DNA of 64,000 nucleotides from Eutreptiella sp. 'Long Island Sound 2002'. Its lineage: Eukaryota; Euglenozoa; Euglenophyceae; Eutreptiales; Eutreptiaceae. Below the pieces are notes generated by a model. The model searched no databases, was not told where the DNA came from, and saw only the letters and a list, made by a program, of their open reading frames with translations. The stretch is from the NCBI GenBank assembly GCA_964036045.1, contig OZ038395.1, positions 7,460,755 to 7,524,754 on the forward strand. The letters run 5' to 3'. The stretch's first letter is position 1. The number at the start of each line of letters is the position of its first letter. Shown one piece after another: positions 9,729-21,589 of the stretch. A program made the position numbers and the translations under genes.

Positions 9729-11072
9729 GGAGGCGGGGGTGTGCACATTCTTTGTAGACCATCAATGCTTGGTATTCAGACAAGGTTCCGTGCATTTGCT
9801 TGCTGTACATCATACCACTTTTTTGCAGCCCCGAAAGAGTTCTACGTTCTGTTTTCCTATGTCTCGTCCAAAGTGCTCAGAAAGTGCAGTGTGTTGTGAT
9901 TCTATTTTGACAACCGCCTATCCTAATCTCACCCCTTGGTCCCGTGAGACTGGCCATCTATCCCCACACCTGCTTGTGCACATCGTAGATGTGTGGAATC
10001 TGATGCCTCGCTTTGGCGCCACACATGTCCATGACGATTCTCCTTGTAAAACTTGCCATAGGCTGAATGCCAACAGCCCTTGAACATTTCCGCCAACTTC
10101 ACCACCATGTCCTTCCACGGCTGGATGCCAATGCCAATGGCCGGCAGCAATACCCATTGTACCATGAATCCATAAGAGAACGCGATCCATAACAGAAAGG
10201 CGAACGGCATTGGTGGCGTCACTTGTTGCAGAGATGCCTGCAAATGACAACCGAGGTCACCATTGACGTTACTCTTTCCACCGACCAAGTCACAGAAGCA
10301 CTGTCATACATGGCTGCACAATGGCACAACATTCTTGGGAATAAAGGTACCGTAACACATTGCGCCACGCGACTTCTACATCACCGTGCATAGCAAAAGA
10401 GTTGTTTTTCAGTTACCTTCCCTTGTTCTTTAACTAGGTGGCACTGTTATATCTACCCCTTGTGCTTTTTCTCAGCACCTCACAGGCCCTGTCCCCCCCC
10501 CCCCCCCCCGGTGATCCCGTCTGTTGTGGCTGTGGGATAGGGCGCCAAGCCAGGTTGAGATGGCTGTTGTGATGGTGGACAATAGCCACGGGTGCCTCAA
10601 CCCCTCCCCTTTTGGAAAACAGCAACTCACGAGCTGCAGCACTGTCCAAAGCCCTGCCCCCTATGGACCCAGCGCATGGCACTATGAATTTCTTGACCCA
10701 TGACTTGTGGTTGCCATTTTGTTTGTGCATTGCTGTGTTCTTCATATTTCTTGCACCCGAGGCATTGCACTTGAACATTTATCATGCAGACCAGTCAGTG
10801 TTTCACAATTTCAGTCATGGATGTTGAGCATATTGATACGTACACGCCTGGTACGGTTGACAATTTCAAGCATTCAGAAGGCACTAGAAGGCACTGTTGT
10901 GTTCTCAGCGAACCTGGACATGCATGTCAACAGGCAGTTTTCTTTCGGTGGTTCATATGCCCTGTTACAGCAGCCAAAACACCCAGCTGGCCCGCAATAA
11001 ACGGCACTCAAGGGACTGCGAAAAGTGGAGGGTACAACAGCTTGTGTTTTGACTGGTGTGTTGCTTGCTACT
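9729..11072. other. No gene recognised; possible decayed RT tail
   Basis: Only short, frame-switching reading frames are present, plus a poly-C run near 10493-10510. The first 100 bases may continue the RT relic in a shifted frame. Nothing else can be supported. Confidence 0.5.
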
Positions 11073-11481
11073 GAGCGCACCAAGAAATAACGGTGAACAT
11101 CCAGAGCGCACCGGGAAATAACAGTGACCATCTAGAGCCCACCAAGAAATAACAGTGAGCATGCAGAGCGCAGCAAGAAATCACAGTGAGCATGCTGAGT
11201 GTACCAGGAAATAACACTGACCATCTAGAGCACACTAGGAAATAACAGTGACCATCCAGAGCGCATCAAGAAAAAACAGCGAGCATACAGAGCGGGCCAG
11301 GAAATAACAGTGAGCATGCAGAGCGCACCAGGAAATAATAGTGACCATCCAGAGCACACTAGGGAATAGGGAATGACAGTGAGCAAACAGAGCCCACCAG
11401 GAAATAACAACAACCATCCAGGGTGCAGTCGGAAATAACAACACCCATGAAACATACACCCAGAGGTAACGGGAACCATCC
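11073..11481. repeat. 31-bp minisatellite, about 13 copies
   Basis: Units begin GAGCGCACCARGAAATAACA and continue GTGAMCATCCA. Unit starts are 11073, 11104, 11135, 11166 and so on every 31 bases up to 11352. A unit with a 7-base insertion follows, then three degraded copies. Since 31 is not a multiple of three, reading frames rotate and no coding meaning is implied. Confidence 0.9.
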
Positions 11482-12564
11482 GTAGGACATGTCAGCCTAC
11501 CCCCAATAACCCTCTAAAAACACCAAAAATGGGCTTTTGGAACCATTTTGTGCCCAAAAAACACCAAAAAACACCCAAAATTACCAAAAAACAATTTTTT
11601 TGGACCAACCCGTCAACCCGTCACGGACCCTTGTGACGGGCGTTTTGGCGAGGTCTGCACAGGAAACATCAAGAACCATCCAGGGCCCAGTAGTATATGA
11701 CAACAGGATTGAGCAACCCCCCCCCCCCCCAAGAGGGACATTGGGCCCAATTCTATTGAGGTGGGGTGGAGACGGGCATATGGGCACAAGGGGTTGGCGC
11801 ATTTACTCATGTCATTTTTTTGGTCTCCAGAGTGGGACCCTTCCCATGCCATGCTCCTTAATGTGGGGGGGTACCCTCTTATGGGGGGGGGTGTTTTGCC
11901 ATGGCATGGGTGCCCCCCCCCCCCCCGGAAATGCAAATTGGTGCCGGCCCTTGAGGAGGGAGTGATGTTTGGGGGTAACACATTGAGATAGATAGCTGGA
12001 ACATTGATTTGGATGCCGGGCACTCCGGGCGTGCCGGGACAGGGAGGCACTGCACCACCACACTGTGTCGGAATGAATGGGGCCTGGGCTTGCACCAAGG
12101 GGTCAGGGTGTGTGGGGTAGCGTGAGGGACGCACAACGGTCAGCCCGAATGTGCTGCAAGCAGCATGATGTCTTGTGCTGCCCCATGATGCTACTATATT
12201 GAGTGGAGTGCCTGCATACATGCTTGCTTGTCTACTTACAGTCAGTATCTGTGTGGAGACGTTTGAACGGACACAGGTTCAAGCAAAGCTGTCCATAGTG
12301 AGAATTTGCTACACGCTTGATACCCTTACTGCAGCTAAAATACATTTGTGACCAGCACGGTTTTTTGCTTGCACACCTCTTTGCTACGCTAACAATGCCA
12401 GTCCATCCATCCTGCTTGGCTGTCTTTCCTTCCAATCCCATTGCACCAAAGACAAGAACAAAGTGCACACTGAGGGGAAGCCTCAGCACATCATAGCTCA
12501 GCATTTCTCCTGTAATTGGTTGGCTTCAAATCAGCATGCTTTTTTGTTGCAGCTGACAGGTCCA
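11482..12564. other. Upstream region of the membrane-protein gene
   Basis: This stretch contains an A/C-rich CACCAAAAA repeat (11520-11600), three C/G runs (11717, 11884, 11917) and no recognisable coding exon. A polypyrimidine-AG acceptor (TTTTTTGTTGCAG, ending at 12552) lies 12 bases before the chosen start codon of the next gene, so an untranslated or short coding 5' exon may be in this interval. Confidence 0.5.
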
Positions 12565-14436
12565 ATGCGTGAATCCACGGTGGACCCATGTTCAGAACAC
12601 CATGTGAAGAAAGTAAGGGAGAGCTTTTTGCTGCATACAGTGAACTTCACGATAAACCTGGTGGGGTTTTTAGCAACGCTGTGGTGCATCGCAGTGCATC
12701 GACCACATTTTCGTTGTCACACTCTGGCAGTGCAGGACGCGTTACCTGATATTGATAATAAAACCGCTGCTTTCTGGACCGGAATGCAACCAGGAAATGC
12801 ATCCCCAAGCTGGCAGGCCGATGCGAGGACAGCCAGATGCAATGCAACTGACAATCAAACCTGCCCTTGGATGTCATGGGATCCAAGTCAAAAGTTTGCA
12901 GGACTGCGGCAGTGGTGGTGCTTTGTACTCAAGTTTATTGGAGTATACGACTGCGATGCTGGTAGTATTTCTCAGTGGGACTCAAAGCTCCAAGAAGAGA
13001 CAATTCTGGAGTCATCCATGGACATCAACCACATGTGCAACACGACACAAGTGCAGTGCTCTCCTCAAATGACATGGCATCTTACTGAAGAAGGTAGTGT
13101 TTCCACTGTCCGGCTGTGGTCATGGTCTTCCCCTTCACTTGGTCTGAACAATATTGATGTGTACGTGGGACGGCAAGAAGATGGCAGCCACGTGGGATGC
13201 AATGTGACTACGAAAACCTCAAACGCCGTGGCTCGTTGCCCAGATGCGACCTCGAGTGTAGTTTCTGTGCGGTGGACATGTATTCCGTGCAATTTCAGCG
13301 TTCCATCAATTTTTGTGCAATCGTGTTCGAAAGATCGGGGCTTGCGTGACTTGCTTCGTTCGGTGGCAACCTGCGCTGGAATATTAATGGTGTACAACAT
13401 CGCTGACAGTGCTAGAGACACGAATCGCGACTCTCAGCATGGACAGTGGTTATGGTCTGCATTTTGCTTCGTGTGTCTGATGGTTCTGGGTTGTTGGATG
13501 CTTGCTGTCCATGACGAGAGCCTCTTAGTATTTGAGAAGCCCCTTCTGACGTTGGCCTCAATTTTCTTCTGGGCTCACGGTATCTGGTTCTCCTTCCATT
13601 TAAGACTCCAAGGTTTGATAGAGGGACCATGTGACGCATGGTCCGAGTTATGCCGTACTGTCGACACGAAGCGCCAGAAAGAAGCGTATGACCTTATCAT
13701 GCTGTTCTCCAAATCTGCCAGAGGACTTAGTGCAGCAATGTTATACATTGCCAATATCGGTATGAGATCCTTCTTCGTGCTTGTACTCGCAGCCCAAGGA
13801 ATCTTCGCAGGCTTTCTTCAAGGCTTGTATGCGCAAGCAGTAGCCAACATCCTGGCCATCATACAGTTCTGGTCTACCTCGCAGTATCCGATATTGAATG
13901 CCTGCACGATTATTTGTAATTGCTTGCTTGTCGGGCTGCTACTGGTGCTGCTACTCTGGATTCAGATCGCCCACGTTTGTGGTCAAGTTTACTGGATGGG
14001 GCTTCTTACTGCGGATGAGCACCTTCTCAAAAGTTTTGAAGGGACGCCTGAAGGAATGACGGCTCAAGAAATACGGCGTGGATTGAACAAATCCATGAAC
14101 AAAAGTTTGCGGAATCCGCAGAGTCCACAACCCAAGACAGAAGACATCGTTCACGTTGACGTTCACGTTAAGGTCTATTCTCCACAGAAAGGATCCCCCC
14201 CTCGGGCTTTCCAGTTTCAGACCAGTGATTCCACTATGGAGTTCTTACAGAGCAACAGTGATCTCACCATCTCTCGGTCATTGCGGAGCCGACATGGAAC
14301 TCTCCTCGAAGATGGGGTCAAAGATTATGTAGAGACCGCCTTGGCGCTCAACGATCAACAAAGAGTAGCGCTGCTCAAATTGCTTGAAACTGTATCAAAT
14401 GTATCTGCGTCCACGGCCTTCGAACTCAAAGAGTAA
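12565..14436 (+). CDS. Multi-pass membrane glycoprotein of unknown family
   Basis: A 623-residue protein coded by one uninterrupted exon. I start at ATG 12565 because it follows directly on an acceptor-like TTTTTTGTTGCAG; the frame is open further upstream but has only a GTG. Segments in order: a cytosolic N-terminus; a first hydrophobic helix (about residues 21-44, NFTINLVGFLATLWC); and a 215-residue cysteine-rich loop with seven N-glycosylation sequons (NKT, NAS, NAT, NQT, NTT, NVT, NFS), so very likely extracellular or lumenal. Five to six further helices follow (about 263-282, 296-315, 326-346, 388-421, 424-436, 444-472). A 150-residue soluble C-terminal tail with serine-rich segments ends the protein; stop TAA at 14434-14436. 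The layout resembles a receptor or channel subunit, but I match no named family. Codon use is even and the frame is clean, unlike the decayed elements around it. Confidence 0.78.
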   Translation: MRESTVDPCSEHHVKKVRESFLLHTVNFTINLVGFLATLWCIAVHRPHFRCHTLAVQDALPDIDNKTAAFWTGMQPGNASPSWQADARTARCNATDNQTCPWMSWDPSQKFAGLRQWWCFVLKFIGVYDCDAGSISQWDSKLQEETILESSMDINHMCNTTQVQCSPQMTWHLTEEGSVSTVRLWSWSSPSLGLNNIDVYVGRQEDGSHVGCNVTTKTSNAVARCPDATSSVVSVRWTCIPCNFSVPSIFVQSCSKDRGLRDLLRSVATCAGILMVYNIADSARDTNRDSQHGQWLWSAFCFVCLMVLGCWMLAVHDESLLVFEKPLLTLASIFFWAHGIWFSFHLRLQGLIEGPCDAWSELCRTVDTKRQKEAYDLIMLFSKSARGLSAAMLYIANIGMRSFFVLVLAAQGIFAGFLQGLYAQAVANILAIIQFWSTSQYPILNACTIICNCLLVGLLLVLLLWIQIAHVCGQVYWMGLLTADEHLLKSFEGTPEGMTAQEIRRGLNKSMNKSLRNPQSPQPKTEDIVHVDVHVKVYSPQKGSPPRAFQFQTSDSTMEFLQSNSDLTISRSLRSRHGTLLEDGVKDYVETALALNDQQRVALLKLLETVSNVSASTAFELKE

Positions 14437-15039
14437 GCCTTGTGAGGTCTTTTCCTCCACTGGGACCCCCCGCGCCCATCCTTCGTTCAAAGAAACTTTG
14501 TGAGAGGTCTAAGGCTGGTTGCTCGTATCAGCGCATGTTGACATTGAAGGCAATGCGCAAGCTGATACCAACACTAATGTCAGGTGTATGTCTTCATCAT
14601 TATACCTGCTTGACCGTGCAACCACAGCTTGGTACCCCATGACAACGCCCCGTTCGAGTTTCATTGCTTCACCTTTCTTCCCCATCCTGCTAGAAAACTG
14701 GCTGCCACCCATTCGGCCAAGTTCTTTACAGCACTAGAGGCGACGGAGAGAGGATATTTGCACCATGGATGCAGCTCACATACCTTTTGGACTTTCACCT
14801 GGACAATTCCACATTTGCCCCTGCATGAAAGGAGCCTCAAGACTGGTACAGTTGTGAACCCACCAAAGGTGAAGCCAGTCAAGGAGAAGACTCTGCCCAG
14901 TACTGTCTCCCCAGTCAGAAATTATTGTGACACCACACACCCCAAGCACCGCTCTCTGTTTGCTGCACCGGCACACCACATCAAGTGCTCCCCTCGAAGA
15001 AGAAAACGAATGAGATACCACGGCGTCAACTCAAAACAT
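14437..15039. other. 3' flank of the membrane gene; possible start of RT relic B
   Basis: An open frame covers 14629-15246 but its first 400 bases resemble nothing known. Its last part runs into RT relic B, so it may be the 5' portion of that element. Confidence 0.4.
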
Positions 15040-16020
15040 TTCATGGATATGCATTTTCATGGTATGGCTTTTGGTATCATGGTCCACAAATGCCCCTTAG
15101 ACGAGGTTTGGACTCAGACACCTGGGGCAGCGTATCGGTGGATCCGCGGTGACGGGGATGCACCATTTGAGATGGTTGGACAACAGGACGGCTCCTTCGC
15201 AGCCAACGTGGACAAGATGGATGCAGCCATCACTGCGGCCTGGTAGCGATATACCTGTGGTACGCAGGGCAGATGGAATCGTCGGTGGAGGCCTTCATGA
15301 GCGAATATCGCCGACGCAGCCCGATGAATGCGACGAGACTCAAGGGTGAGATCGTCCTTGGCAGAGCAAAGTGCATGGGGGCCAAAGCGGCCAAGGGCAC
15401 TGACTTGTGGTTGATACTTCTGCTCAAACGGCTCCCATGGCCTTTTGGGATTTGGCAGAGTTACCACAGGTAGTCGAGGCCAGTTGAGTGTGGCTGGACC
15501 GCGTGGCAGAGGGTTTTGCCTCCCTAGTCCTAAAAGGAGAGCGGGGGGGGGGGTGGCAATCAAGTTCCAGCCCCTCACCATCCTGTCACGGTTCTACAGA
15601 ATCTGGGCGGGGATACGGATCGAAGACGCCATGGTATGGTAGGAGGACTGGGCGCATGAGGATGCGTACACATTCAGGGTCGTTGGATGCAGCAGCGGTC
15701 CCCTTGTTTGAGCTGTCCTCTTGGTTGAGCTGGCCCAGGCACCTAGGGCGCCCCTTGACGGGGTAGGGTCGGACTACATCAAGTGCTTCGATCTAATACA
15801 GGGGTACAGAGGAGGGGGTGTTGCGGGCGCTCCAAGGCAGGTATGCCTAGCTCAAGAGAGCCTTTAAAATCAAGAGCTGCCAAGGGGCCTGGTGGCACGC
15901 CATCAACAGCATCCTCCAAGGGTGCCCCCTAAACAGCATCGTCATCAATGCGCTCACAAGCACGTTGAAATGAGTCATTAACGATCTCAAGAAGCCGGCC
16001 GTCATCCGAGCCAGCATGAT
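15040..16020 (+). pseudogene. RT relic B: retroelement with KCFD-type motif A, multiply frameshifted
   Basis: Pieces in three frames line up in RT order. They are a WIRGDGDAPFEMVGQQDG segment (about 15130-15190), FMSEYRRRSPMNATRLKGEI (15295-15355), AKAAKGTDLWLILLLKRLP (15380-15435), LTILSRFYRIWAGIRIED (15575-15630), motif A as SDYIKCFDLIQGY (15770-15805), and motif B as ILQGCPLNSIVINALTS (15900-15950). At least two in-frame stops (15640-15642 and one near 15709) and two or more frameshifts separate them. The RPI-YRIWA-KCFD-QGCPLS arrangement is that of non-LTR type RTs known from algal and protist genomes. The YxDD box is not visible. The 43-bp satellite starts 350 bases downstream. Confidence 0.65.
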
Positions 16021-16375
16021 TGGAGGAGCCCGATCTCGAGGAACTAGACTCGCCAAGGCCACGGGTGCTCTTCGACATGGAGAGGGAGTGTGGGTAGAGC
16101 GTAGTAGCATGCTCCCAACAAGGGGCACTAGAGGACAAAGAGGTGTCCCCGTGACCGGAAGCCAGCATCTCCGCGGAGTGGTATGTGAAAAACACTTATA
16201 TGCTGGCCCTGTGCATGGCTTGCTTGTTGCTCATACTAGCAGAAACTACCAAATGGTCCACCTAACATGCCAAGAGGTGAACACAAAACAGTTGCTGGCC
16301 TTTTTAGTCCAAGACATGGCTTGAGGCCGAGTGACCGAGCCAAGGTTCATGACTATTCCGCAAGCCCTGTGCACG

Positions 16376-19300
16376 GTGTCCCCATCGCCGTATATGAGGG
16401 GCTTTTTGGCAGTGCAAAGTGTCCCCATCGCCATATATGAGGGGCTTTTTGGCAGTGCAAAGTGTCCCCATCGCCGTATATGAGGGGCTTTTTGGCAGTG
16501 CAAAGTGTCCCCATCGCCATATATGAGGGGCTTTTTGGCAGTGCAAAGTGTCCGCATCGCCATATATGAGGGGCTTTTTGGCAGTGCAAAGTGTCCCCAT
16601 CGCCATACATGAGGGGCTTTTTGGCAGTGCAAGGTGTCCCCATCGCCATATATGAGGGGCTTTTTGGCAGTGCAAAGTGTCCCCATCGACGTATATGAGG
16701 GGCTTTTTGGCAGTGCAAAGTGTCCCCATCGCCATATATGAGGGGCTTTTTGGCAGTGCAAAGTGTCCCCATCGCCGTATATGAGGGGCTTTTTGGCAGT
16801 GCAAAGTGTCCCCATCGACGTATATCAGGGCCTTTTTGGCAGTGCAAAGTGTCCCCATCGCCATACATGAGAGTTTTTTGGCAGTGCAAAGTGTCCCCAT
16901 CGCCATATATGAGGGGCTTTTTGGCAGTGTAAAGTGTCCCCATCGACATATATGAGGGGCTTTTTGGCAGTGCAAACTGTCCCCATCGCCATATATGAGG
17001 GGCTTTTTGGCAGTGCAAAGTGTCCCCATCGCCATATATGAGGGGCTTTTTGGCAGTGCAAAGTGTCCCCATCGCCGTATATCAGGGGCTTTTTGGCAGT
17101 GCAAAGTGTCCCCATCGCCATATATGAGGGCCTTTTTGGCAGTGCAAAGTGTCCCCATCGCCGTATATGAGGGGCTTTTTGGCAGTGCAAAGTGTCCCCA
17201 TCGCCATATATGAGGGGCTTTTTGACAGTGCAAAGTGTCCGCATCGCCATATATGAGGGGCTTTTTGGCAGTGCAAAGTGTCCCCATCGCCATATATGAG
17301 GGGCTTTTTGGCAGTGCAAGGTGTCCTCATCGCCATACATGAGGGGCTTTTTGGCAGTGCAAAGTGTCCCCATCGCCATACATGAGAGTTTTTTGGCAGT
17401 GCAAAGTGTCCCCATCGCGATATATGAGGGGCTTTTTGGCAGTGCAAAGTGTCCCCATCGCCGTATATGAGGGGCTTTTTGGCAGTGTAAAGTGTCCCCA
17501 TCGCCATACATGAGAGTTTTTTGGCAGTGCAAAGTGTCCCCATGGCGATATATGAGGGGCTTTTTGGCAGTGCAAAGTGTCCCCATCGCGATATATGAGG
17601 GGCTTTTTGGCAGTGCAAAGTGTCCCCATCGCCATATATGAGGGGCTTTTTGGCAGTGTAAAGTGTCCCCATCGCCATATATGAGGGGCTTTTTGACAGT
17701 GCAAAGTGTCCCCATCGCCGTATATGAGGGGCTTTTTGGCAGTGTAAAGTGTCCCCATCGACATATATGAGGGGCTTTTTGGCAGTGCAAAATGTCCCCA
17801 TCGCCATATATGAGGGGCTTTTTGGCAGTGCAAAGTGTCCCCATCGCCGTATATGAGGGGCTTTTTGGCAGTGCAAAGTGTCCCCATCGCCATATATGAG
17901 GGGCTTTTTGGCAGTGCAAAGTGTCCCCATCGCCGTATATGAGGGGCTTTTTGGCAGTGCAAAGTGTCCCCATCGCCATATATGAGGGGCTTTTTGGCAG
18001 TGCAAGGTGTCCCCATCGCCATATATGAGGGGCTTTTTGGCAGTGCAAACTGTCCCCATCGCCATATATGAGTGGCTTTTTGGCAGTGCAAAGTGTCCCC
18101 ATCGCCGTATATCAGGGCCTTTTTGGCAGTGCAAAGTGTCCCCATCGCAATATATGAGGGGCTTTTTGACAGTGCAAAGTGTCCGCATCGCCATATATGA
18201 GGGGCTTTTTGGCAGTGCAAAGTGTCCCCATCGCCATATATGAGGGGCTTTTTGGCAGTGCAAGGTGTCCCCATCGCCGTATATGAGGGGCTTTGTGACA
18301 GTGTAAAGTGTCCCCATCGACATATATGAGGGGCTTTTTGGCAGTGCAAAGTGTCCGCATCGCCATATATGAGGGGCTTTTTGGCAGTGCAAAGTGTCCC
18401 CATCGCCGTATATGAGGGGCTTTTTGGCAGTGCAAAGTGTCCCCATCGCCGTATATCAGGGCCTTTTTGGCAGTGCATAGTGTCCCCATCGCAATATATG
18501 AGGGGCTTTTTGACAGTGCAAAGTGTCCGCATCGCCGTATATGAGGGGCTTTTTGGCAGTGCAAAGTGTCCCCATCGCCATATATGAGTGGCTTTTTGGC
18601 AGTGCAAGGTGTCCCCATCGCCGTATATGAGGGGCTTTGTGACAGTGTAAAGTGTCCCCATCGACATATATGAGGGGCTTTTTGACAGTGCAAAGTGTCC
18701 CCATCGCCATATATGAGGGGCTTTTTGGCAGTGCAAAGTGTCCGCATCGCCGTATATCAGGGGCTTTTTGGCAGTGCAAAGTGTCCGCATCGCCGTATAT
18801 GAGGGGCTTTTTGACAGTGCAAAGTGTCCCCATCGCCATATATGAGGGGCTTTTTGGCAGTGCAAAGTGTCCCCATCGCCATATATGAGGGGCTTTTTGG
18901 CAGTGTAAAGTGTCCCCATCGCCATATATGAGGGGCTTTTTGACAGTGCAAAGTGTCCCCATCGCCATATATGAGGGGCTTTTTGGCAGTGTAAAGTGTC
19001 CCCATCGACATATATGAGGGGCTTTTTGGCAGTGCAAACTGTCCCCATCGCCATATATGAGTGGCTTTTTGGCAGTGTAAAGTGTCCCCATTGCCATATA
19101 TAAGGGGCTTTTTGGCAGTGCAAAGTGTCCCCATCGCCATATATGAGGGGCTTTTTGGCAGTGCAAAGTGTCCCCATCGCCATATATGAGGGGCTTTTTG
19201 GCAGTGCAAAGTGTCCCCATCGCCGTATATGAGGGGCTTTTTGACAGTGCAAAGTGTCCCCATCGCCATATATGAGGGGCTTTTTGGCAGTGCAAAGTGT

Positions 19301-20923
19301 CCCCATCGCCATATATGAGGGGCTTTTTGACAGTGCAAAGTGTCCCCATCGCCATATATGAGGGGCTTTTTGGCAGTGCAAAGTGTCCCCATCGCCGTAT
19401 ATGAGGGGCTTTTTGGCAGTGCAAAGTGTCCCCATCGACGTATATCAGGGCCTTTTTGGCAGTGCAAAGTGTCCCCATCGCAATATATGAGGGGCTTTTC
19501 CGCAGTGCAAAGTGTCCCCATCGCCATATATGAGGGGCTTTTTGACAGTGCAAAGTGTCCGCATCGCCATATATGAGGGGCTTTTTGGCAGTGCAAAGTG
19601 TCCCCATCGCCATATATGAGGGGCTTTTTGGCAGTGCAAGGTGTCCTCATCGCCATACATGAGGGGCTTTTTGGCAGTGCAAAGTGTCCCCATCGCCATA
19701 CATGAGAGTTTTTTGGCAGTGCAAAGTGTCCCCATCGCCATATATGAGGGGCTTTTTGGCAGTGCAAAGTGTCCCCATCGCCATATATGAGGGGCTTTTT
19801 GGCAGCGCAAAGTGTCCCCATTGCCATATATGAGGGGCTTTTTGGCAGTGCAAAGTGTCCCCATCGACATATATGAGGGGCTTTTTGGCAGTGCAAACTG
19901 TCCCCATCGCCATATATGAGTGGCTTTTTGGCAGTGTAAAGTGTCCCCATTGCCATATATAAGGGGCTTTTTGGCAGTGCAAGGTGTCCCCATCGCCATG
20001 TATGAGGGGCTTTTTGGCAGTGCAAAGTGTCCCCATCGACGTATATGAGGGGCTTTTTGGCAGTGCAAAGTGTCCCCATCGCCATATATGAGGGGCTTTT
20101 TGACAGTGCAAAGTGTCCCCATCGCCATATATGAGGGGCTTTTTGGCAGTGCAAAGTGTCCCCATCGCCATATATGAGGGGCTTTTTGACAGTGCAAAGT
20201 GTCCCCATCGCCATATATGAGGGGCTTTTTGGCAGTGCAAAGTGTCCCCATCGCCGTATATGAGGGGCTTTTTGGCAGTGCAAAGTGTCCCCATCGACCT
20301 CTATCAGGGCCTTTTTGGCAGTGCAAAGTGTCCCCATCGCAATATATGAGGGGCTTTTCCGCAGTGCAAAGTGTCCCCATCGCCATATATGAGGGGCTTT
20401 TTGACAGTGCAAAGTGTCCGCCTCGCCATATATGAGGGGCTTTTTGGCAGTGCAAAGTGTCCCCATCGCCATATATGAGGGCCTTTTTGGCAGTGCAAGG
20501 TGTCCTCATCGCCATACATGAGGGGCTTTTTGGCAGTGCAAAGTGTCCCCATCGCCATACATGAGAGTTTTTTGGCAGTGCAAAGTGTCCCCATCGCCAT
20601 ATATGAGGGGCTTTTTGGCAGTGCAAAGTGTCCCCATCGCCATATATGAGGGGCTTTTTGGCAGTGCAAAGTGTCCCCATTGCCGTATATCAGGGGCTTT
20701 TTGGCAGTGCAAACTGTCCCCATCGCCATATATGAGGGGCTTTTTGACAGTGCAAAGTGTCCCCATCGCCATATATGAGGGGCTTTTTGGCAGTGCAAAG
20801 TGTCCCCATCGCCATATATGAGGGGCTTTTTGGCAGTGCAAAGTGTCCCCATCGCCATATATGAGGGGCTTTTTGACAGTGCAAAGTGTCCCCATCGCCA
20901 TATATGAGGGGCTTTTTGGCAGT
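16376..20923. repeat. 43-bp satellite array, about 106 units
   Basis: The unit is GTGTCCCCATCGCCATATAT followed by GAGGGGCTTTTTGGCAGTGCAAA. Common variants are CGCCGTATAT, CGACATATAT, CCGCATCG, TTTTTGACAG, TATCAGGG, and a 42-bp form with GAGAGTTTTTTGG. The minus strand of the unit has no stop in any of its three frames, so frames of up to 702 codons rotate through 43-residue supra-repeats (three units). Larger duplications are visible: a block at about 18007 recurs at 18351 (eight units), and blocks near 19340 and 19638 recur 859 bases on (20 units, one of 42 bp). The array ends abruptly at GGCAGTTGGAGC. I see no sign that it is translated. Confidence 0.97.
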
Positions 20924-21589
20924 TGGAGCTAGCGGACATCGTCCCTAGGTTGGTATCCAACTTGGTAACGGCAGTCACGTTGGCACCATGGGGGTCCATC
21001 AGGCGCTGCTGGGCCAAGCAAGTGAATTTGGCCCTGCTAGTGCTAGGACGCCACTTTGCCCGCTCCATGGTGGTACTGCAAGATGTGCTGACTAGTGTGG
21101 CAAGCCGCACCCTGGGCACGGCCCAAGCGCTGATCTAGGCCATATGGGAGAAAAAGTCTACGCCTTGAGCCACGGCCCACTAGGTGGGGCTATGAAGGAA
21201 TTTCGGAAATTGGGGTGGCAGCAGCTACAAGGCTGGTGGCATTGGTCGTACCACCGGTTGATGGCGTCGGTCCATCTTGCGCTCAGCTACAACAAGCACC
21301 ACTTTAGGGTACTACAAAAAGGTACTTCAAAAGCCACGACTCGTGGCCCTAGAGAATAGGAGCCCGTGGCTCTTTTGTGGTGTAACACTTGCCCAAAATG
21401 GTGGAGTGGCTGGCAACCCCTGAATGACCCCTAGCATAGGAGGACATGCTCTTGCAGGGCCACTACTAGGTGTCCTTCATTGAATTAGCCCTAGACTTTG
21501 AGGCCTTTGCAAGCATACCGCTGCCGCCCGCTCCACAAGCCAAGTATGTGGGGGTGATATGCACTTGCAAGAGAAGGGACGGGTCCCAT
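20924..21589. other. No gene recognised
   Basis: Two short plus-strand frames (20923-21138, 21144-21359) have no recognisable similarity. The sequence lacks the homopolymers seen elsewhere. Confidence 0.4.

Noticed and set aside
14629-15246. Independent 205-codon gene
   Set aside because: The end of this frame joins RT relic B; the rest lacks a recognisable domain and has no splice or start support.
16376-20923. CRISPR array
   Set aside because: Units are contiguous and nearly identical with no unique spacers, and the window is eukaryotic.
16304-21119. Minus-strand frames of 200-702 codons over the 43-bp array
   Set aside because: The unit has no stop in any minus frame; start codons occur in every unit, so overlapping frames are expected without coding.
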